Shown piece after piece: positions 7,695-16,554 of a stretch of 36,313 nt of DNA (position 1 is its first letter; each line of letters starts with the position of its first letter). The stretch spans positions 1 through 36,313 of the forward strand of contig JAILFE010000222.1 of assembly GCA_024697725.1 (NCBI GenBank). Reading direction: 5' to 3'. The stretch comes from Oscillospiraceae bacterium (GTDB taxonomy: Bacteria > Bacillota > Clostridia > Oscillospirales > Ruminococcaceae). Under the pieces are notes generated by a model. That model saw nothing but the letters and a program-made list of their open reading frames with translations. It was not told the origin of the DNA and did not search any database. Position numbers and translations under genes: made by a program.

Positions 7695-8780
7695 TCAGAA
7701 CTTTGTCGGGTTTGCCGAAAGATACTTCTTTACCATAAGTGCGATCTTGAACACTATAGCGTGATCGAATTCGCGGAGATCAAGTCCTGTGAGCTTCTTG
7801 ATCTTTTCGAGTCTGTACACGAGAGTATTTCTGTGTACGAAGAGCTTTCTCGATGTCTCGGAAACATTGAGGTTGTTTTCAAAGAAGCGCTGTATGGTGA
7901 AAAGCGTTTCGTGATCGAGAGATTCGATAGAACCCTTCTTGAATACCTCCTGCAAAAATGTCTCGCAGAGAGTGGTGGGGAGATGATAGATAAGTCTTGC
8001 GATACCGAGATTATCGTAAGAGCATATGATCTTGTCGGTATCGAACACCTTGCCGACTTCAAGGGAGATCTGAGCCTCCTTGAAGGACTTTGCAAGATCC
8101 TTTATCCCTGTGACAGGAGTGCCTATGCCGACATTCACGCGGGTATAGAATTCACTTGAAAGCGTGTCCGAAATGGAACGTGCGAGCTTTTCAAGATCCT
8201 TGGATTCGATATTGCTCTTGACCTCCTTGACGAGAACGATATCTGTCTCGGAGATATTGAACACGAAATCCTTCGCCTTGTCGGGGAAAAGATTCTGTAT
8301 AACATCATAAGCAGATACATCGTTCGAGGAGATTATCCTTACGAGCAGAACAACTCTGTTCACATCGGAATTGAAATGCAGTTCGCGCGCCTTTACGACG
8401 ATATCACCGGGAAGGACGTTATCGAGAACGACATTCTTTATGAAATTGTTCCTGTCGTATTTTTCATCGTAATACTGCTTTATGCTCGAAAGAGTGATCG
8501 CAAGGATACTTGCATATTTTGCGGCACTTTCGTCTGTTCCCTCGACAAATACTGCATAATCGGGCTTTATATGTGAGCCAAAGGGCTTATAGGTATAGTT
8601 GTCGCGCACAAATATATCATGTGAATCGCTGAGATCGAGAGATACGAACTCGTTTGTTGAACCGATCTTTGTGAGATCGCTGCACGCAATGATCGTTGCA
8701 GAGGTATCTACAACGCCGATAACGCAGTCCATCGTATCACGCATCTGATGAATAAGTCCCTGAAAAAGTCTGTTTGACAT
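7695..8780 (-). CDS. PucR/CdaR-family helix-turn-helix transcriptional regulator
   Basis: This is a 361-residue regulator of the PucR/CdaR type. The N-terminal part (about 1-110) contains a sensor-like segment (CVIGVVDTSATIIACSD), the middle (about 120-270) resembles the GGDEF-derived CdaR domain, and the C-terminal 60 residues carry the HTH_30-type DNA-binding domain (FFENNLNVSETSRKLFVHRN and FDHAIVFKIAL). The ligand is unknown; family members respond to purines, diacids or amino acids. The ATG at 8780 has AAAGGATG upstream. No obvious target genes lie next to it. Confidence 0.85.
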   Translation of the reverse strand: MSNRLFQGLIHQMRDTMDCVIGVVDTSATIIACSDLTKIGSTNEFVSLDLSDSHDIFVRDNYTYKPFGSHIKPDYAVFVEGTDESAAKYASILAITLSSIKQYYDEKYDRNNFIKNVVLDNVLPGDIVVKARELHFNSDVNRVVLLVRIISSNDVSAYDVIQNLFPDKAKDFVFNISETDIVLVKEVKSNIESKDLEKLARSISDTLSSEFYTRVNVGIGTPVTGIKDLAKSFKEAQISLEVGKVFDTDKIICSYDNLGIARLIYHLPTTLCETFLQEVFKKGSIESLDHETLFTIQRFFENNLNVSETSRKLFVHRNTLVYRLEKIKKLTGLDLREFDHAIVFKIALMVKKYLSANPTKF

Positions 8781-8904
8781 TATACGGTCATCCTTTCGAT
8801 ATTATGCGGAATAATCGCCGGAAAACGGGATATGTTTTCAGCGGTGACCATCACACGATCCTGTACCGCACTTTTATATACAAAATTATTTTAGCATACT
8901 TTAA

Positions 8905-8927
8905 ACAAAAAAGTGTTAATTTTTTGT
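8905..8927 (-). terminator. A/T-rich hairpin downstream of the PHP gene
   Basis: Eight-bp arms (ACAAAAAA/TTTTTTGT, 7-nt loop) lie about 50 nt past the PHP stop codon on the minus strand, with T-rich sequence following. The stem has almost no G+C, so it would be a weak terminator. Confidence 0.35.
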
Positions 8928-8978
8928 GAATTATGCAGTGCTTTTGTAAAATGCTGCTGCATTTCAGCGGCGGTAATA

Positions 8979-9683
8979 CTACTGCAATTCAATATAATTC
9001 CCGCCTGAAAGCAGGAAAGAAAGCTTTCTTTCCTTTACGGCAGAGATATAATCGGACGGCGACTTTATCCTGTGCTCCAGAGCAATACCGCCGCCGTAGA
9101 ATCTGTCGGTGGTATTGTGGGCATCGGAGCCGGCAGTCACAGGCAGATCATACCATCCTGCGTATATCTTTGCGCGGTCGTTGAATATGCTCCTGTCGCC
9201 GCGCATGGAATCGTTTAGTATCTCTATGCCGTCAACGCCGTGTACGAGCACGAATTTATGTATATACGGAGCCTCCCTGAACGGGTGGGCCTGTATCACC
9301 ATAGCGCCCTCTGATCTTGCAAACGGCACATATTCCTCAAACGGCATATCCATTATCTCGGGGTGTGCCTTCAGCCACTGCTTGTCAATGCCGTAGGTGA
9401 GGAGATCCGTCTCTCCGTTACCGAATTCGACGCCGAAAAACACATCAAGACCTATCTCATCGCCCTTTGCTTTGGCATGTTCATATCCGAGACAGTACCT
9501 GTCTACCTTTTCGTCCCACGGCAGATCCTTCGGGACGGCGCAGTTGCCGTTGAAGAAATGATCTGTCACGAACACTCCGGTATAGCCCTCGGATTTATAT
9601 TTTATCGCCATTTCCTCGGCAGTGCTCGAAGAACAGAGGCTACCTTCCGAGGTATGCATATGAGTCTCATATTTGTAAAGCAA
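8979..9683 (-). CDS. PHP-domain metal-dependent phosphoesterase
   Basis: This is a predicted cytoplasmic hydrolase of about 234 residues with a PHP fold. Metal-binding motifs appear in order: ETHMHTSEG, VTDHFF, GVEFG, IQAHPF and the late GSDAHN. The substrate is unknown; relatives include histidinol phosphatase and nucleotide or oligoribonucleotide phosphatases. The track begins at GTG 9695, but that codon is part of the Shine-Dalgarno AAAGGTGA; TTG at 9683, 9 nt after it, is better placed and gives MLYKYETHMH. It starts 41 nt after the AI-2E-family gene, so the two may be cotranscribed. Confidence 0.85.
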   Translation of the reverse strand: MLYKYETHMHTSEGSLCSSSTAEEMAIKYKSEGYTGVFVTDHFFNGNCAVPKDLPWDEKVDRYCLGYEHAKAKGDEIGLDVFFGVEFGNGETDLLTYGIDKQWLKAHPEIMDMPFEEYVPFARSEGAMVIQAHPFREAPYIHKFVLVHGVDGIEILNDSMRGDRSIFNDRAKIYAGWYDLPVTAGSDAHNTTDRFYGGGIALEHRIKSPSDYISAVKERKLSFLLSGGNYIELQ

Positions 9684-9724
9684 TATACTTATCACCTTTC
9701 TGTATCAGGATCAAAGAACGGGTA

Positions 9725-11044
9725 TCATTCTTCGCCGGCATCGTTCTCTTCATTATTCACAGTGTTTTCAGTATTATCATCGGGTGTATCCTTATTTGGC
9801 TTCCATAGCCTGAAGCTCTTTTTCCGGTTGCGGTCAGCGGACTTTTTCTCGTCATGTATCGCAGGAACGGGAGCATAATCTGAGGTGAGTTCCGAAAGCC
9901 CCTTGCGCTTGAGCATGAAATCAATGAACTCATCCGTAATGGAGTATATCACAGCGAATATCGGCACACCGATCACCATTCCCGGGAATCCGAAAAGTCC
10001 GCCGCCGACGATGATCGCAAACATTACCCAGAAAGCGGAAAGTCCGGTGGAATTTCCAAGGATCTTGGGACCTATTACATTTCCGTCGAGCTGCTGGAGG
10101 ACTACTATGAGAAGAATGAACGGCAGCACCTGATTTGGGGATGAGAGCAGCAGGAGCAGAGCACTCGGTATCGCTCCGAAGAACGGTCCGAAGAACGGTA
10201 TAATATTGGTAGCGCCGACGATAACGCTGATGAGCAGCACATAATCGAACTGCATTATCGACATACAGATAAAGCAGAGAATACCTATTATGAGCGAATC
10301 GGCAAGCTTTCCGGATATAAAGCCGCTGAACGATGCATTTGCCTTTGTGCATATGCGCAGGAACTCGGCAGCGAATCTCTCGGGGAACAGCGCCTTGATG
10401 ATCTTTTTGAGCTGTGCCTGAAAATGCTCCTTGTCCAGCAGGAAATAGACAGCGGCTATAACTCCGATCAGGAAATCCTTGATAGCTCCTACGAACGAGA
10501 GTGCGCCGTCCTTTACCTTCACGACGAGATCTCCGAGCTTCGGGATGAGATTATTTACATATGTCTCCAGGGTGCGTGTTATCTCTTCAAATTTGCTGTT
10601 CAGGATATTGGATATCTCGGGATAATTGTTGAGCAGCTTGTCTACCCAGTTTTCGAGATTGGTCATATATGTCCCGAAATTATTGAATATCCCCATTATG
10701 CTATCGATAACGTTAGGTATGATGATCGCAAACAGTCCTGCGATTATCACGATAAAGAAAAGCATTGACAATATCGTCGCTATGACGCGGTCAAGCTTGG
10801 GATGAGGCTTTTTTTTGCCTGTCAGCTTTGATGATATCTTTTCAAGAGACAGCATGACCGGTGTGAGGACATATGCGATGCACACGCCCCATATCATAGG
10901 GGAAAGCACTTTTACCACATTTTTGAGAACGCTGTTTGCTCCCGAAAGGTTATTCATCAGACGATATATTATCAGTCCGAGAGTGAATGTTATCAGTGCA
11001 TATACCGATACAGTCGTATATTTGGAATTCCATTTGACTTTCAT
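9725..11044 (-). CDS. AI-2E family transporter (PerM/UPF0118-type exporter)
   Basis: This is a 439-residue polytopic membrane protein of the AI-2E/PerM exporter family, whose members export autoinducer-2 or drive cation-coupled antiport. Hydrophobic helices are visible near residues 10-30, 38-62, 72-98 and 165-190, then a cluster from about 230 to 375. Family landmarks are the stretch IIPFFGPFFGAIP and the segment QLDGNVIGPKILG. The C-terminal 50 residues are a hydrophilic tail ending NNEENDAGEE. GGAGG sits 5 nt before the ATG at 11044. No partner gene indicates a specific substrate. Confidence 0.9.
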   Translation of the reverse strand: MKVKWNSKYTTVSVYALITFTLGLIIYRLMNNLSGANSVLKNVVKVLSPMIWGVCIAYVLTPVMLSLEKISSKLTGKKKPHPKLDRVIATILSMLFFIVIIAGLFAIIIPNVIDSIMGIFNNFGTYMTNLENWVDKLLNNYPEISNILNSKFEEITRTLETYVNNLIPKLGDLVVKVKDGALSFVGAIKDFLIGVIAAVYFLLDKEHFQAQLKKIIKALFPERFAAEFLRICTKANASFSGFISGKLADSLIIGILCFICMSIMQFDYVLLISVIVGATNIIPFFGPFFGAIPSALLLLLSSPNQVLPFILLIVVLQQLDGNVIGPKILGNSTGLSAFWVMFAIIVGGGLFGFPGMVIGVPIFAVIYSITDEFIDFMLKRKGLSELTSDYAPVPAIHDEKKSADRNRKKSFRLWKPNKDTPDDNTENTVNNEENDAGEE

Positions 11045-11084
11045 TTTTGCCTCCGATATCTCCCGGATGATACAAATACCTAAC

Positions 11085-11099
11085 GATTTACGCTAAATC
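11085..11099 (-). promoter_or_regulatory. Small inverted repeat upstream of the AI-2E-family gene
   Basis: GATTTA-cgc-TAAATC is a perfect 6-bp inverted repeat about 40 nt upstream of the AI-2E-family start codon. It is operator-like by shape only; no matching regulator is identifiable. Confidence 0.25.
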
Positions 11100-11100
11100 A

Positions 11101-11140
11101 GTGTCCGTCTTGCAGCAGGGGACTGCTTACAAGCGGACAC
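11101..11140 (-). terminator. Hairpin after the isomerase gene
   Basis: Outer arms GTGTCCG/CGGACAC (7 bp) continue into inner arms CTTGcAGCAG/CTGCTtaCAAG. The structure starts 21 nt past the isomerase stop codon on the minus strand, where a terminator is expected, but the downstream T-tract is poor. Confidence 0.55.
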
Positions 11141-11161
11141 CGAATGATAGTTATTTATGCT

Positions 11162-12652
11162 TTATGCAAAGGGATTTTCTTCAGGATAGAAATTGCCTGC
11201 GGGACGGTTGAAGCCGATATCCTTTACGCCGAGATATCTGAGCACATTGAAGAGTGCCTTTCCGCTGTGGGAGAATACGATAGCTCCGTGATGCGGATAG
11301 TGCTTCTCTATAAGCACATAGCGATAGAAGCGTCCCATTTCCTTTATTGCGATTATTCCTATGCCGCCGAACGAGCGTGTGGGCACGGGAAGTACTTCGC
11401 CCTCTGCGATGTATGCAGAGAGAGTTGCATCAGCGGTGCTCTGGAGACGGAAGAGAGTGATCTCAGAGGGGATGATATCGCCTTCGAGCGTACCTCTGGT
11501 GATATCGGGCTCCTTGTCGGGCTCAAGACCGCGGTGCATGATGAGCTGATATTTCATCGTGTGGCTCGTGAGCTTGCAGGATGCGGTATTTCCGCAGTGG
11601 AAGCCCATGAATGTATCTGTGAGCTTATAATCGAATTTGCCCTTGATATCATTGTTGTATGTATCGGAAGGAACGGTGTTGTTGATATCAAGCAGAGTAA
11701 CGACATCGTCGGATACGCACTGACCGATGTATTCGCTGACAGCGCCGTAGATATCGACCTCGCAGGATACAGGGATGCCTCTTGCGGCAAGACGGCTGTT
11801 CACGTAGCAGGGAACGAAGCCGAACTGTGTCTGGAAGGAAGGCCAGCACTTGTTTGCAAATATAACGTACTTTCTTTCGCCCTTGTGAGCCTCTGCCCAG
11901 TCTGTGAGGGTGAGCTCATACTGTGCGAGCCTCGGAAGTATGCCGGACATCTTGTTGCCTTCGCCGAGCTCCTTTGCCATATCGTCGATAACGCTCTGTA
12001 TGCGGCTGTCGTCCTTGTGTGCGTTGTAGGCAGCGAAAAGATCGAGCTCGGAGTTCTCCTCGATCTCTGCGCCGAGGTCATAAAGACGTGCGATCGGGGC
12101 GTTGCAGGCAAGGAAGTCCTGCGGACGGGGGCCGAAGGAGATGATCTTGAGAGAATTGAGACCGAGTATCGTTCTTGCAACGGGGATGAAATCCTTTATC
12201 ATGGATGCGACCTCATCTGCCGTGCCTACGGGATATTCGGGGATATACGCCTTTACGCCGCGCAGTGCAAGGTTATAGGATGCATTGAGCATACCGCAGA
12301 AAGCATCGCCTCTGCCGTCGATAAGATTGCCGCCTGTTTCCTCCGAAGCAGCTGCAAACATAACAGGGAGCGAAAAGCGCTTTGCAAGCAGTGTCTCAGC
12401 AGATTCGGGGCCGAAGTTGCCGAGATATACCACGAGAGCGTTAACGTCATTGGCTTTGATATCGTCAAGAGCCTTGAGCATATCGCTTTCGCTCTCAACG
12501 GTAACGGGACATTCGTATATATCGATCCCCGCTGCCTTGCAGGCTTTGACTACTTCTTTTCTGCGGCCCTCGGAAAGACTCATTGGGAAACAGTCGCGGC
12601 TTACGGCGCAGATACCGAGCTTCACTTCAGGCATATTACCAAGATTATTCAT
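11162..12652 (-). CDS. L-fucose/L-arabinose isomerase family protein
   Basis: This is a cytoplasmic protein of about 496 residues in the L-fucose/L-arabinose isomerase superfamily, which interconverts aldoses and ketoses using a divalent metal. The N-terminal domain has VKLGICAVSRDCFP, and a conserved central segment reads CEVDIYGAVSEYIGQ. The late HCGNT and ARG-like THTMKYQ regions fit the family fold. The exact sugar cannot be told. The track ATG at 12664 abuts the GAAAGGA ribosome site; ATG 12652, 12 nt after it, is better placed. No sugar kinase or transporter is adjacent; the upstream lipoprotein gene is 58 nt away on the same strand. Confidence 0.82.
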   Translation of the reverse strand: MNNLGNMPEVKLGICAVSRDCFPMSLSEGRRKEVVKACKAAGIDIYECPVTVESESDMLKALDDIKANDVNALVVYLGNFGPESAETLLAKRFSLPVMFAAASEETGGNLIDGRGDAFCGMLNASYNLALRGVKAYIPEYPVGTADEVASMIKDFIPVARTILGLNSLKIISFGPRPQDFLACNAPIARLYDLGAEIEENSELDLFAAYNAHKDDSRIQSVIDDMAKELGEGNKMSGILPRLAQYELTLTDWAEAHKGERKYVIFANKCWPSFQTQFGFVPCYVNSRLAARGIPVSCEVDIYGAVSEYIGQCVSDDVVTLLDINNTVPSDTYNNDIKGKFDYKLTDTFMGFHCGNTASCKLTSHTMKYQLIMHRGLEPDKEPDITRGTLEGDIIPSEITLFRLQSTADATLSAYIAEGEVLPVPTRSFGGIGIIAIKEMGRFYRYVLIEKHYPHHGAIVFSHSGKALFNVLRYLGVKDIGFNRPAGNFYPEENPFA

Positions 12653-12710
12653 ATTATTTACCATTCCTTTCGTTATTTGATGCCGTTATACGGCAAATTC
12701 GACTTGATAC

Positions 12711-13451
12711 TTATTCTTTTTTCTCTTCGGCTTCGGTCTTTTCTTCCTTCTTTTCGTCTTTTTTGCTGTCCTTCTTATCTTCGGATTCGCTGCCGACTGT
12801 CACAGCAGTCTTTGTATCGAGTTCCTTGACCTTGATCGAGATATGTGTGCAGTAATAGCCCTCCGCGCCATCGACCGTATCATAGGAAAGGGTCATCGAT
12901 GCCGTGACGGAAAAGCTCGACATTTTCAACACTGTTTCGTATTCGAGGTGCATATCCACGTCCTCGGTGCCGGTCACAGCAGTGACATAGTCCTCGATAG
13001 GCTTGTATTTTTCCGCAAGCTGCTTGACCTTGCTCTCGTAGTATGATACCGCGGTATCCCTGTCGATAAGGCAGGTCACTTCTTCCTGATACGCCTTCAG
13101 GGTATAATCCTGCGTCTTTTTGTTGACGTTGAATTCGTAGGTTATAAGAGAATCATCGCAGTAGTAATATCCGTTGTCCGAGGGGATGATATCGCGGACC
13201 TCCATGATATCGGTATCGGTGTTCACACACCAGAGAACGGTATCATTTTCGTAGAATACTTCCTCCTGATTGTTGAGTGCAAGCACCTTCTTCTGAGGCA
13301 TCCCGAGCTTTATCTTGGACAGGACGCCAGAATATGCGGGCAGTTCCGATCCTGCTTCTTCCTTCTTCTTGCCGCAGCCCGCAAGCATGACGGCGGCTGC
13401 AAGAACAGCAGCGGATACCCTCATGATCTGTTTTTTTCCGGAAAATATCAA
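12711..13451 (-). CDS. Predicted lipoprotein of unknown function
   Basis: This is a secreted lipoprotein of 246 residues that I cannot assign to a function. The N-terminus is a type II signal peptide with lipobox LAGC after a hydrophobic run, followed by KKKEE. The segment SKIKLGMPQKKVLAL resembles the SmpA/BamE-like GMxxxxV pattern, but that is weak. The C-terminal 35 residues are Lys/Glu/Asp low-complexity (KKDSKKDEKKEEKTE). The track ATG at 13475 lies upstream of the RBS; GGAGG followed 7 nt later by TTG 13451 gives a sensible signal peptide. A strong promoter is 37-65 nt upstream. Confidence 0.78.
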   Translation of the reverse strand: MIFSGKKQIMRVSAAVLAAAVMLAGCGKKKEEAGSELPAYSGVLSKIKLGMPQKKVLALNNQEEVFYENDTVLWCVNTDTDIMEVRDIIPSDNGYYYCDDSLITYEFNVNKKTQDYTLKAYQEEVTCLIDRDTAVSYYESKVKQLAEKYKPIEDYVTAVTGTEDVDMHLEYETVLKMSSFSVTASMTLSYDTVDGAEGYYCTHISIKVKELDTKTAVTVGSESEDKKDSKKDEKKEEKTEAEEKKE

Positions 13452-13487
13452 TTCAATTCCTCCAAAAAAATACATTACTCATATAAA

Positions 13488-13516
13488 ATAATACAGCATA
13501 TTGTATGAAATGTCAA
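13488..13516 (-). promoter_or_regulatory. Sigma-A promoter for the lipoprotein gene
   Basis: The minus strand shows TTGACA, a 17-nt spacer and TATTAT. Predicted transcription starts near 13481, which makes the track's ATG at 13475 implausible and supports the TTG start at 13451. Confidence 0.75.
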
Positions 13517-13615
13517 TATATTAACGCAATATTTTTCATACCCGATAAAATAATCCACCCGGTATGTATACATTTGTTTCCTACGGTATGACCGATAGCT
13601 CCCGGAAGTCATTTA

Positions 13616-14602
13616 TCATTCCGATTTGTCCGCTTGTGAAGTGTTTTCTACATTATCGTTTTCATCATCACTGTGAGAATAGTCAACAAAGCTGATATTC
13701 ACATCAACTTCATTCTCTATGCCGGGGATTATTGCATCAGAGGCGTACTGCCATATCTTGAAATCATACGGATATGACGGCTTATCGTCATATTCCGCAA
13801 GCCATATGTCATATTCCGTGAGCTCGCTCATATCAATATGAACAAGTGCCTGACGGGTGTTCGTATATATCATCGGCTTATATCCCGCAGACGCTATATC
13901 AGAGCAGAAGCGTACCGTGCAGTCGGTGAGTATCCTCACGGGGATATCATTTGTTCTTGCGGATTCCTCTCCGATTATCTCCCAGTCGAATACAACGGGA
14001 TATGTCACATCATATCCTTTCAGATGTGATATCACAAATTCCGCTTCACTGGCTGCTTCGCTCTCGCTCACTGCCTGTGAAAAAAAGTAGACTCCGGTAT
14101 CGATCCCCGCTTTTGCGGCACCGGTCATATACTCATCAAATTTTTTGTCAAGCTTTATAGCGCCGCTCTCATAGCCGCGGTAGCCGATGCGTATCATTGC
14201 AAAATCGACGCCGCTTTCCTTCACCTTTTCCCAGTCGATATCACCCTGGAAATAAGAGACATCTATACCGACCTTCGAGGCTGCGTCATCGCCTTCATAA
14301 TACATGAATCCGCCGCGCTTTGTCAGACGGGAAAGATCATAGGTGCAAAGCGGTATCTCTTCGTGTTCTGAGGAATCATCTTCCTTGGCTTCATATTCAT
14401 CGACATCGGTCGCCATAGCTGCTATGTACAGCTCATAATCCCTGTTCTTTCTCACCGCGCTGATAAGTGATGCGGCGAGTATCAGTACGACCACGGCCTC
14501 CGCGATGCTCAGAAAAACGAATACGGCGTGCAACGATATTTTCTTTTCTTTATCCTTATCCTGCTTTCCGTCAAATGCTTCAAGCAAGTCTTTTTCAGTC
14601 AT
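13616..14602 (-). CDS. Membrane-anchored GH25 (lysozyme-family) muramidase
   Basis: This is a 328-residue glycoside hydrolase family 25 protein that would cleave the muramic acid-glucosamine bond of peptidoglycan outside the cell. A cytoplasmic Lys-rich N-terminus precedes one transmembrane anchor (about 25-48), an acidic linker (about 55-85) and the catalytic domain (about 108-310). The catalytic region shows GIDVSYFQGDIDW and VVFDWEIIG, containing the family's essential acidic pair; the end has WQYASD and VDVNIS. GGAGA precedes the ATG at 14602. It starts 32 nt after the flippase gene, so a wall or polysaccharide operon is likely. Confidence 0.92.
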   Translation of the reverse strand: MTEKDLLEAFDGKQDKDKEKKISLHAVFVFLSIAEAVVVLILAASLISAVRKNRDYELYIAAMATDVDEYEAKEDDSSEHEEIPLCTYDLSRLTKRGGFMYYEGDDAASKVGIDVSYFQGDIDWEKVKESGVDFAMIRIGYRGYESGAIKLDKKFDEYMTGAAKAGIDTGVYFFSQAVSESEAASEAEFVISHLKGYDVTYPVVFDWEIIGEESARTNDIPVRILTDCTVRFCSDIASAGYKPMIYTNTRQALVHIDMSELTEYDIWLAEYDDKPSYPYDFKIWQYASDAIIPGIENEVDVNISFVDYSHSDDENDNVENTSQADKSE

Positions 14603-14634
14603 CTGTATTTATTCTCCGTAGAATTTTACTGCCG

Positions 14635-16050
14635 TCAGGCTGTACGTGTGCGGTTTTTCCTTGATGAGAGTATCTTTTTCGCAGTCCTGTACAGAGCGGC
14701 GAAATTGAACAGCAGCAGCAGGCAGAACAGTATGATGAGCCACACGATATGCAGCTTGGGCTGTTTTACCGAAAGTATGCACATTCCGATAAGCACAGCG
14801 GTATTGAGCCCGAGCCTGAGAAAATCGACCTTGAACGGTATGAACTGCCTTGCGTCGAAAATGCGCACGGCAAAGCATACGAAATACGACGCGGCGGTCG
14901 CTATCGCAGCACCGTAGACCTTGAACTGCTTGATAAGCAGGAGATTTAGCAGGATATTCACCGCTGCCGCCGTGAGCGCCGTGAAAAGGCTGTTGAAAGA
15001 CTTCTTTTTGACGCTGTATATGCTTGAAAGGAACTGACAGAAGCACTGGAATATCATTGCGATTATAAGTATCGGGGTATAGAGCTCCGCACCTTCATAT
15101 TTTCCGGCAGGTGTGAGCATAGCGAGCATAGGCTTTACGATAAGTATCAGAGCGCCCGCTGCAAGATATATTATCGATGTATAAGCGCCGAATACGTTGC
15201 GGTAGAATTTTCCGAGAGTGCTGCTGTCCTTCTCCTCGATAGAGGACATCTGCCATGCATTGTAGAACATTGTCGTGACGAGCATCAGCAGTGTCGGTAT
15301 CTTGTAGGATACGGCGTATATGCCGTTCGCCGTTTCACCGACCATACGTATAACGAAGAATTTATCCGAATACTGCGTTATCCACCAGAGCAGATAGGTC
15401 GGTATCAGCGGAGCCGAGAATTTCAGCATTTCCTTGATAAGGTCGGCATCGATGAATTTGAAATCAAATGATCTGTTCAGTCTGCCGAACAGTATCAGGC
15501 AGATAAAGGATATGAGGTCCGATGCGATGAATGAAAGGATATATCCTGTTATACCGAGCTTCAGGACGAGCATGAACAGCAGATTGAACAAGAACTGCGT
15601 GAGCGTCGCAAATATGCCGTCGATCGCAAACAGCCGCACATATCCGCAGGCGCGTATATAATATGACGCCTGAAGTCTGAACACACTGAAAAAGCAGTAT
15701 ACGAAAAGCAGGAAGGTATATCCGTTGTAGTACGATGTCAGGTTCCACAGGGGAGTGGTCGCAGCAAATATCGTCATGCCGATCAGCGTCATGAAATTAG
15801 CCGAGGTATAGACCTTGCGGCGGTCATACGCCTTGTCAAGACCGAACCGTATTATTGCATCTGCCATTGAAAACGTGACTATAGGCACCAGCACATTGAG
15901 CGTGCTATAAAGCAGATCGGCCTTGCTGTATTCATTTTCGGCAAGTACGCCGGTATACAGACGCAGCAGAAAAAAACTCAGCAGTTTTGCGCTGAGCTGC
16001 CCTATGGCAAATACGAGCGTATTGCCCATAAGCTTTTTGTATTTGTTCAT
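14635..16050 (-). CDS. Polysaccharide/lipid-linked oligosaccharide flippase (Wzx/MATE-like)
   Basis: This is a 471-residue polytopic membrane protein of the polysaccharide biosynthesis (RfbX/Wzx, MOP) family, with about 12-14 predicted helices. The N-terminus KLMGNTLVFAIGQLSAKLLS and the helix-loop pattern with SYKIPTLLMLVTTMFYNAWQ are typical. It would flip undecaprenyl-linked saccharides across the membrane; the substrate is unknown. The track extends it upstream through a palindromic repeat, but AAAAGG at 16062-16067 followed 9 nt later by ATG 16050 marks the real start. The GH25 gene follows directly, and murA lies upstream on the same strand. Confidence 0.88.
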   Translation of the reverse strand: MNKYKKLMGNTLVFAIGQLSAKLLSFFLLRLYTGVLAENEYSKADLLYSTLNVLVPIVTFSMADAIIRFGLDKAYDRRKVYTSANFMTLIGMTIFAATTPLWNLTSYYNGYTFLLFVYCFFSVFRLQASYYIRACGYVRLFAIDGIFATLTQFLFNLLFMLVLKLGITGYILSFIASDLISFICLILFGRLNRSFDFKFIDADLIKEMLKFSAPLIPTYLLWWITQYSDKFFVIRMVGETANGIYAVSYKIPTLLMLVTTMFYNAWQMSSIEEKDSSTLGKFYRNVFGAYTSIIYLAAGALILIVKPMLAMLTPAGKYEGAELYTPILIIAMIFQCFCQFLSSIYSVKKKSFNSLFTALTAAAVNILLNLLLIKQFKVYGAAIATAASYFVCFAVRIFDARQFIPFKVDFLRLGLNTAVLIGMCILSVKQPKLHIVWLIILFCLLLLFNFAALYRTAKKILSSRKNRTRTA

Positions 16051-16084
16051 TTCTTTCATCCTTTTGTGCCGAGAAATTATATGA

Positions 16085-16129
16085 GCGCTGTTTCGGGAAT
16101 GATCTGAGATCATTTCCGAAATTCGCCGT
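16085..16129. repeat. Dispersed palindromic element, copy 2
   Basis: Fifteen-bp arms (TTTCGGGAATGATCT/AGATCATTTCCGAAA) pair perfectly apart from one G-U. The flanks gcgctg and ttcgccgt match those of the copy at 7641-7683. It lies between the 38-residue ORF and the flippase RBS, and is followed at 16134-16146 by a smaller GCCGC/GCGGC hairpin. Confidence 0.6.
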
Positions 16130-16172
16130 ATTTGCCGCCTTGCGGCGTGAAGCACTGTCGATTATACCGCCG

Positions 16173-16289
16173 TCAGACCTCGACGTATTTGGTCTTTGTC
16201 GATCTGAGGACTGCCGAGAACACTCCGATAAATGAAACACCGCCGCAGAATGCGACTGCCAGCCACATAGCTCTGTAAAAGAATTTCAT
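16173..16289 (-). CDS. Small single-pass membrane protein (38 aa), unannotated
   Basis: This short ORF is absent from the supplied track because of its length. The minus strand has GGAGG 6 nt before an ATG, then 38 codons ending in TGA. The product begins MKFFYRAMWLAVAF, has one hydrophobic segment (about residues 8-28) with a glycine pair in the middle, and ends with a charged tail (RSTKTKYVEV), which fits a single-pass membrane peptide. It stands between murA (after its terminator) and the flippase. I know no family for it; the RBS and frame are the main evidence. Confidence 0.55.
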   Translation of the reverse strand: MKFFYRAMWLAVAFCGGVSFIGVFSAVLRSTKTKYVEV

Positions 16290-16484
16290 AGTGATCCTCC
16301 GTTCGTTGCTGCCGGCAATCTGATGCAATTATCACGGGCAGCAGATATAATATCAGTATAATTATACCACATTGTTTTATAAATTGAAAGACCGAATAAT
16401 AAAAAAACTTATTATTTAAGCAAAAGTAACAAAAAATTTACAATTTGGTTTGTCAGCTGTATCATACACTGTTAAATGATCTGT

Positions 16485-16523
16485 AATATAAAAAGCCGCG
16501 GAGCATTTCTCAATGCCCGCGGC
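16485..16523 (-). terminator. Intrinsic terminator of murA
   Basis: On the minus strand GCCGCGG-g-CATT pairs with AATG-c-TCCGCGGC, a G+C-rich stem with a short loop, followed by TTTTTATATT. It starts about 30 nt past the murA stop codon, so genes downstream need their own promoter. Confidence 0.88.
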
Positions 16524-16554
16524 GTGTTTACATATTAGAGGGACTGCAAATCCA

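Noticed and set aside
11144-12829. A 561-residue plus-strand ORF entirely antisense to the isomerase gene
   Set aside because: It has no RBS or recognisable domain, is Cys/Ile/Tyr/Glu-rich in the way of a shadow frame, and the opposite strand encodes a clear isomerase-family protein with good codon structure.
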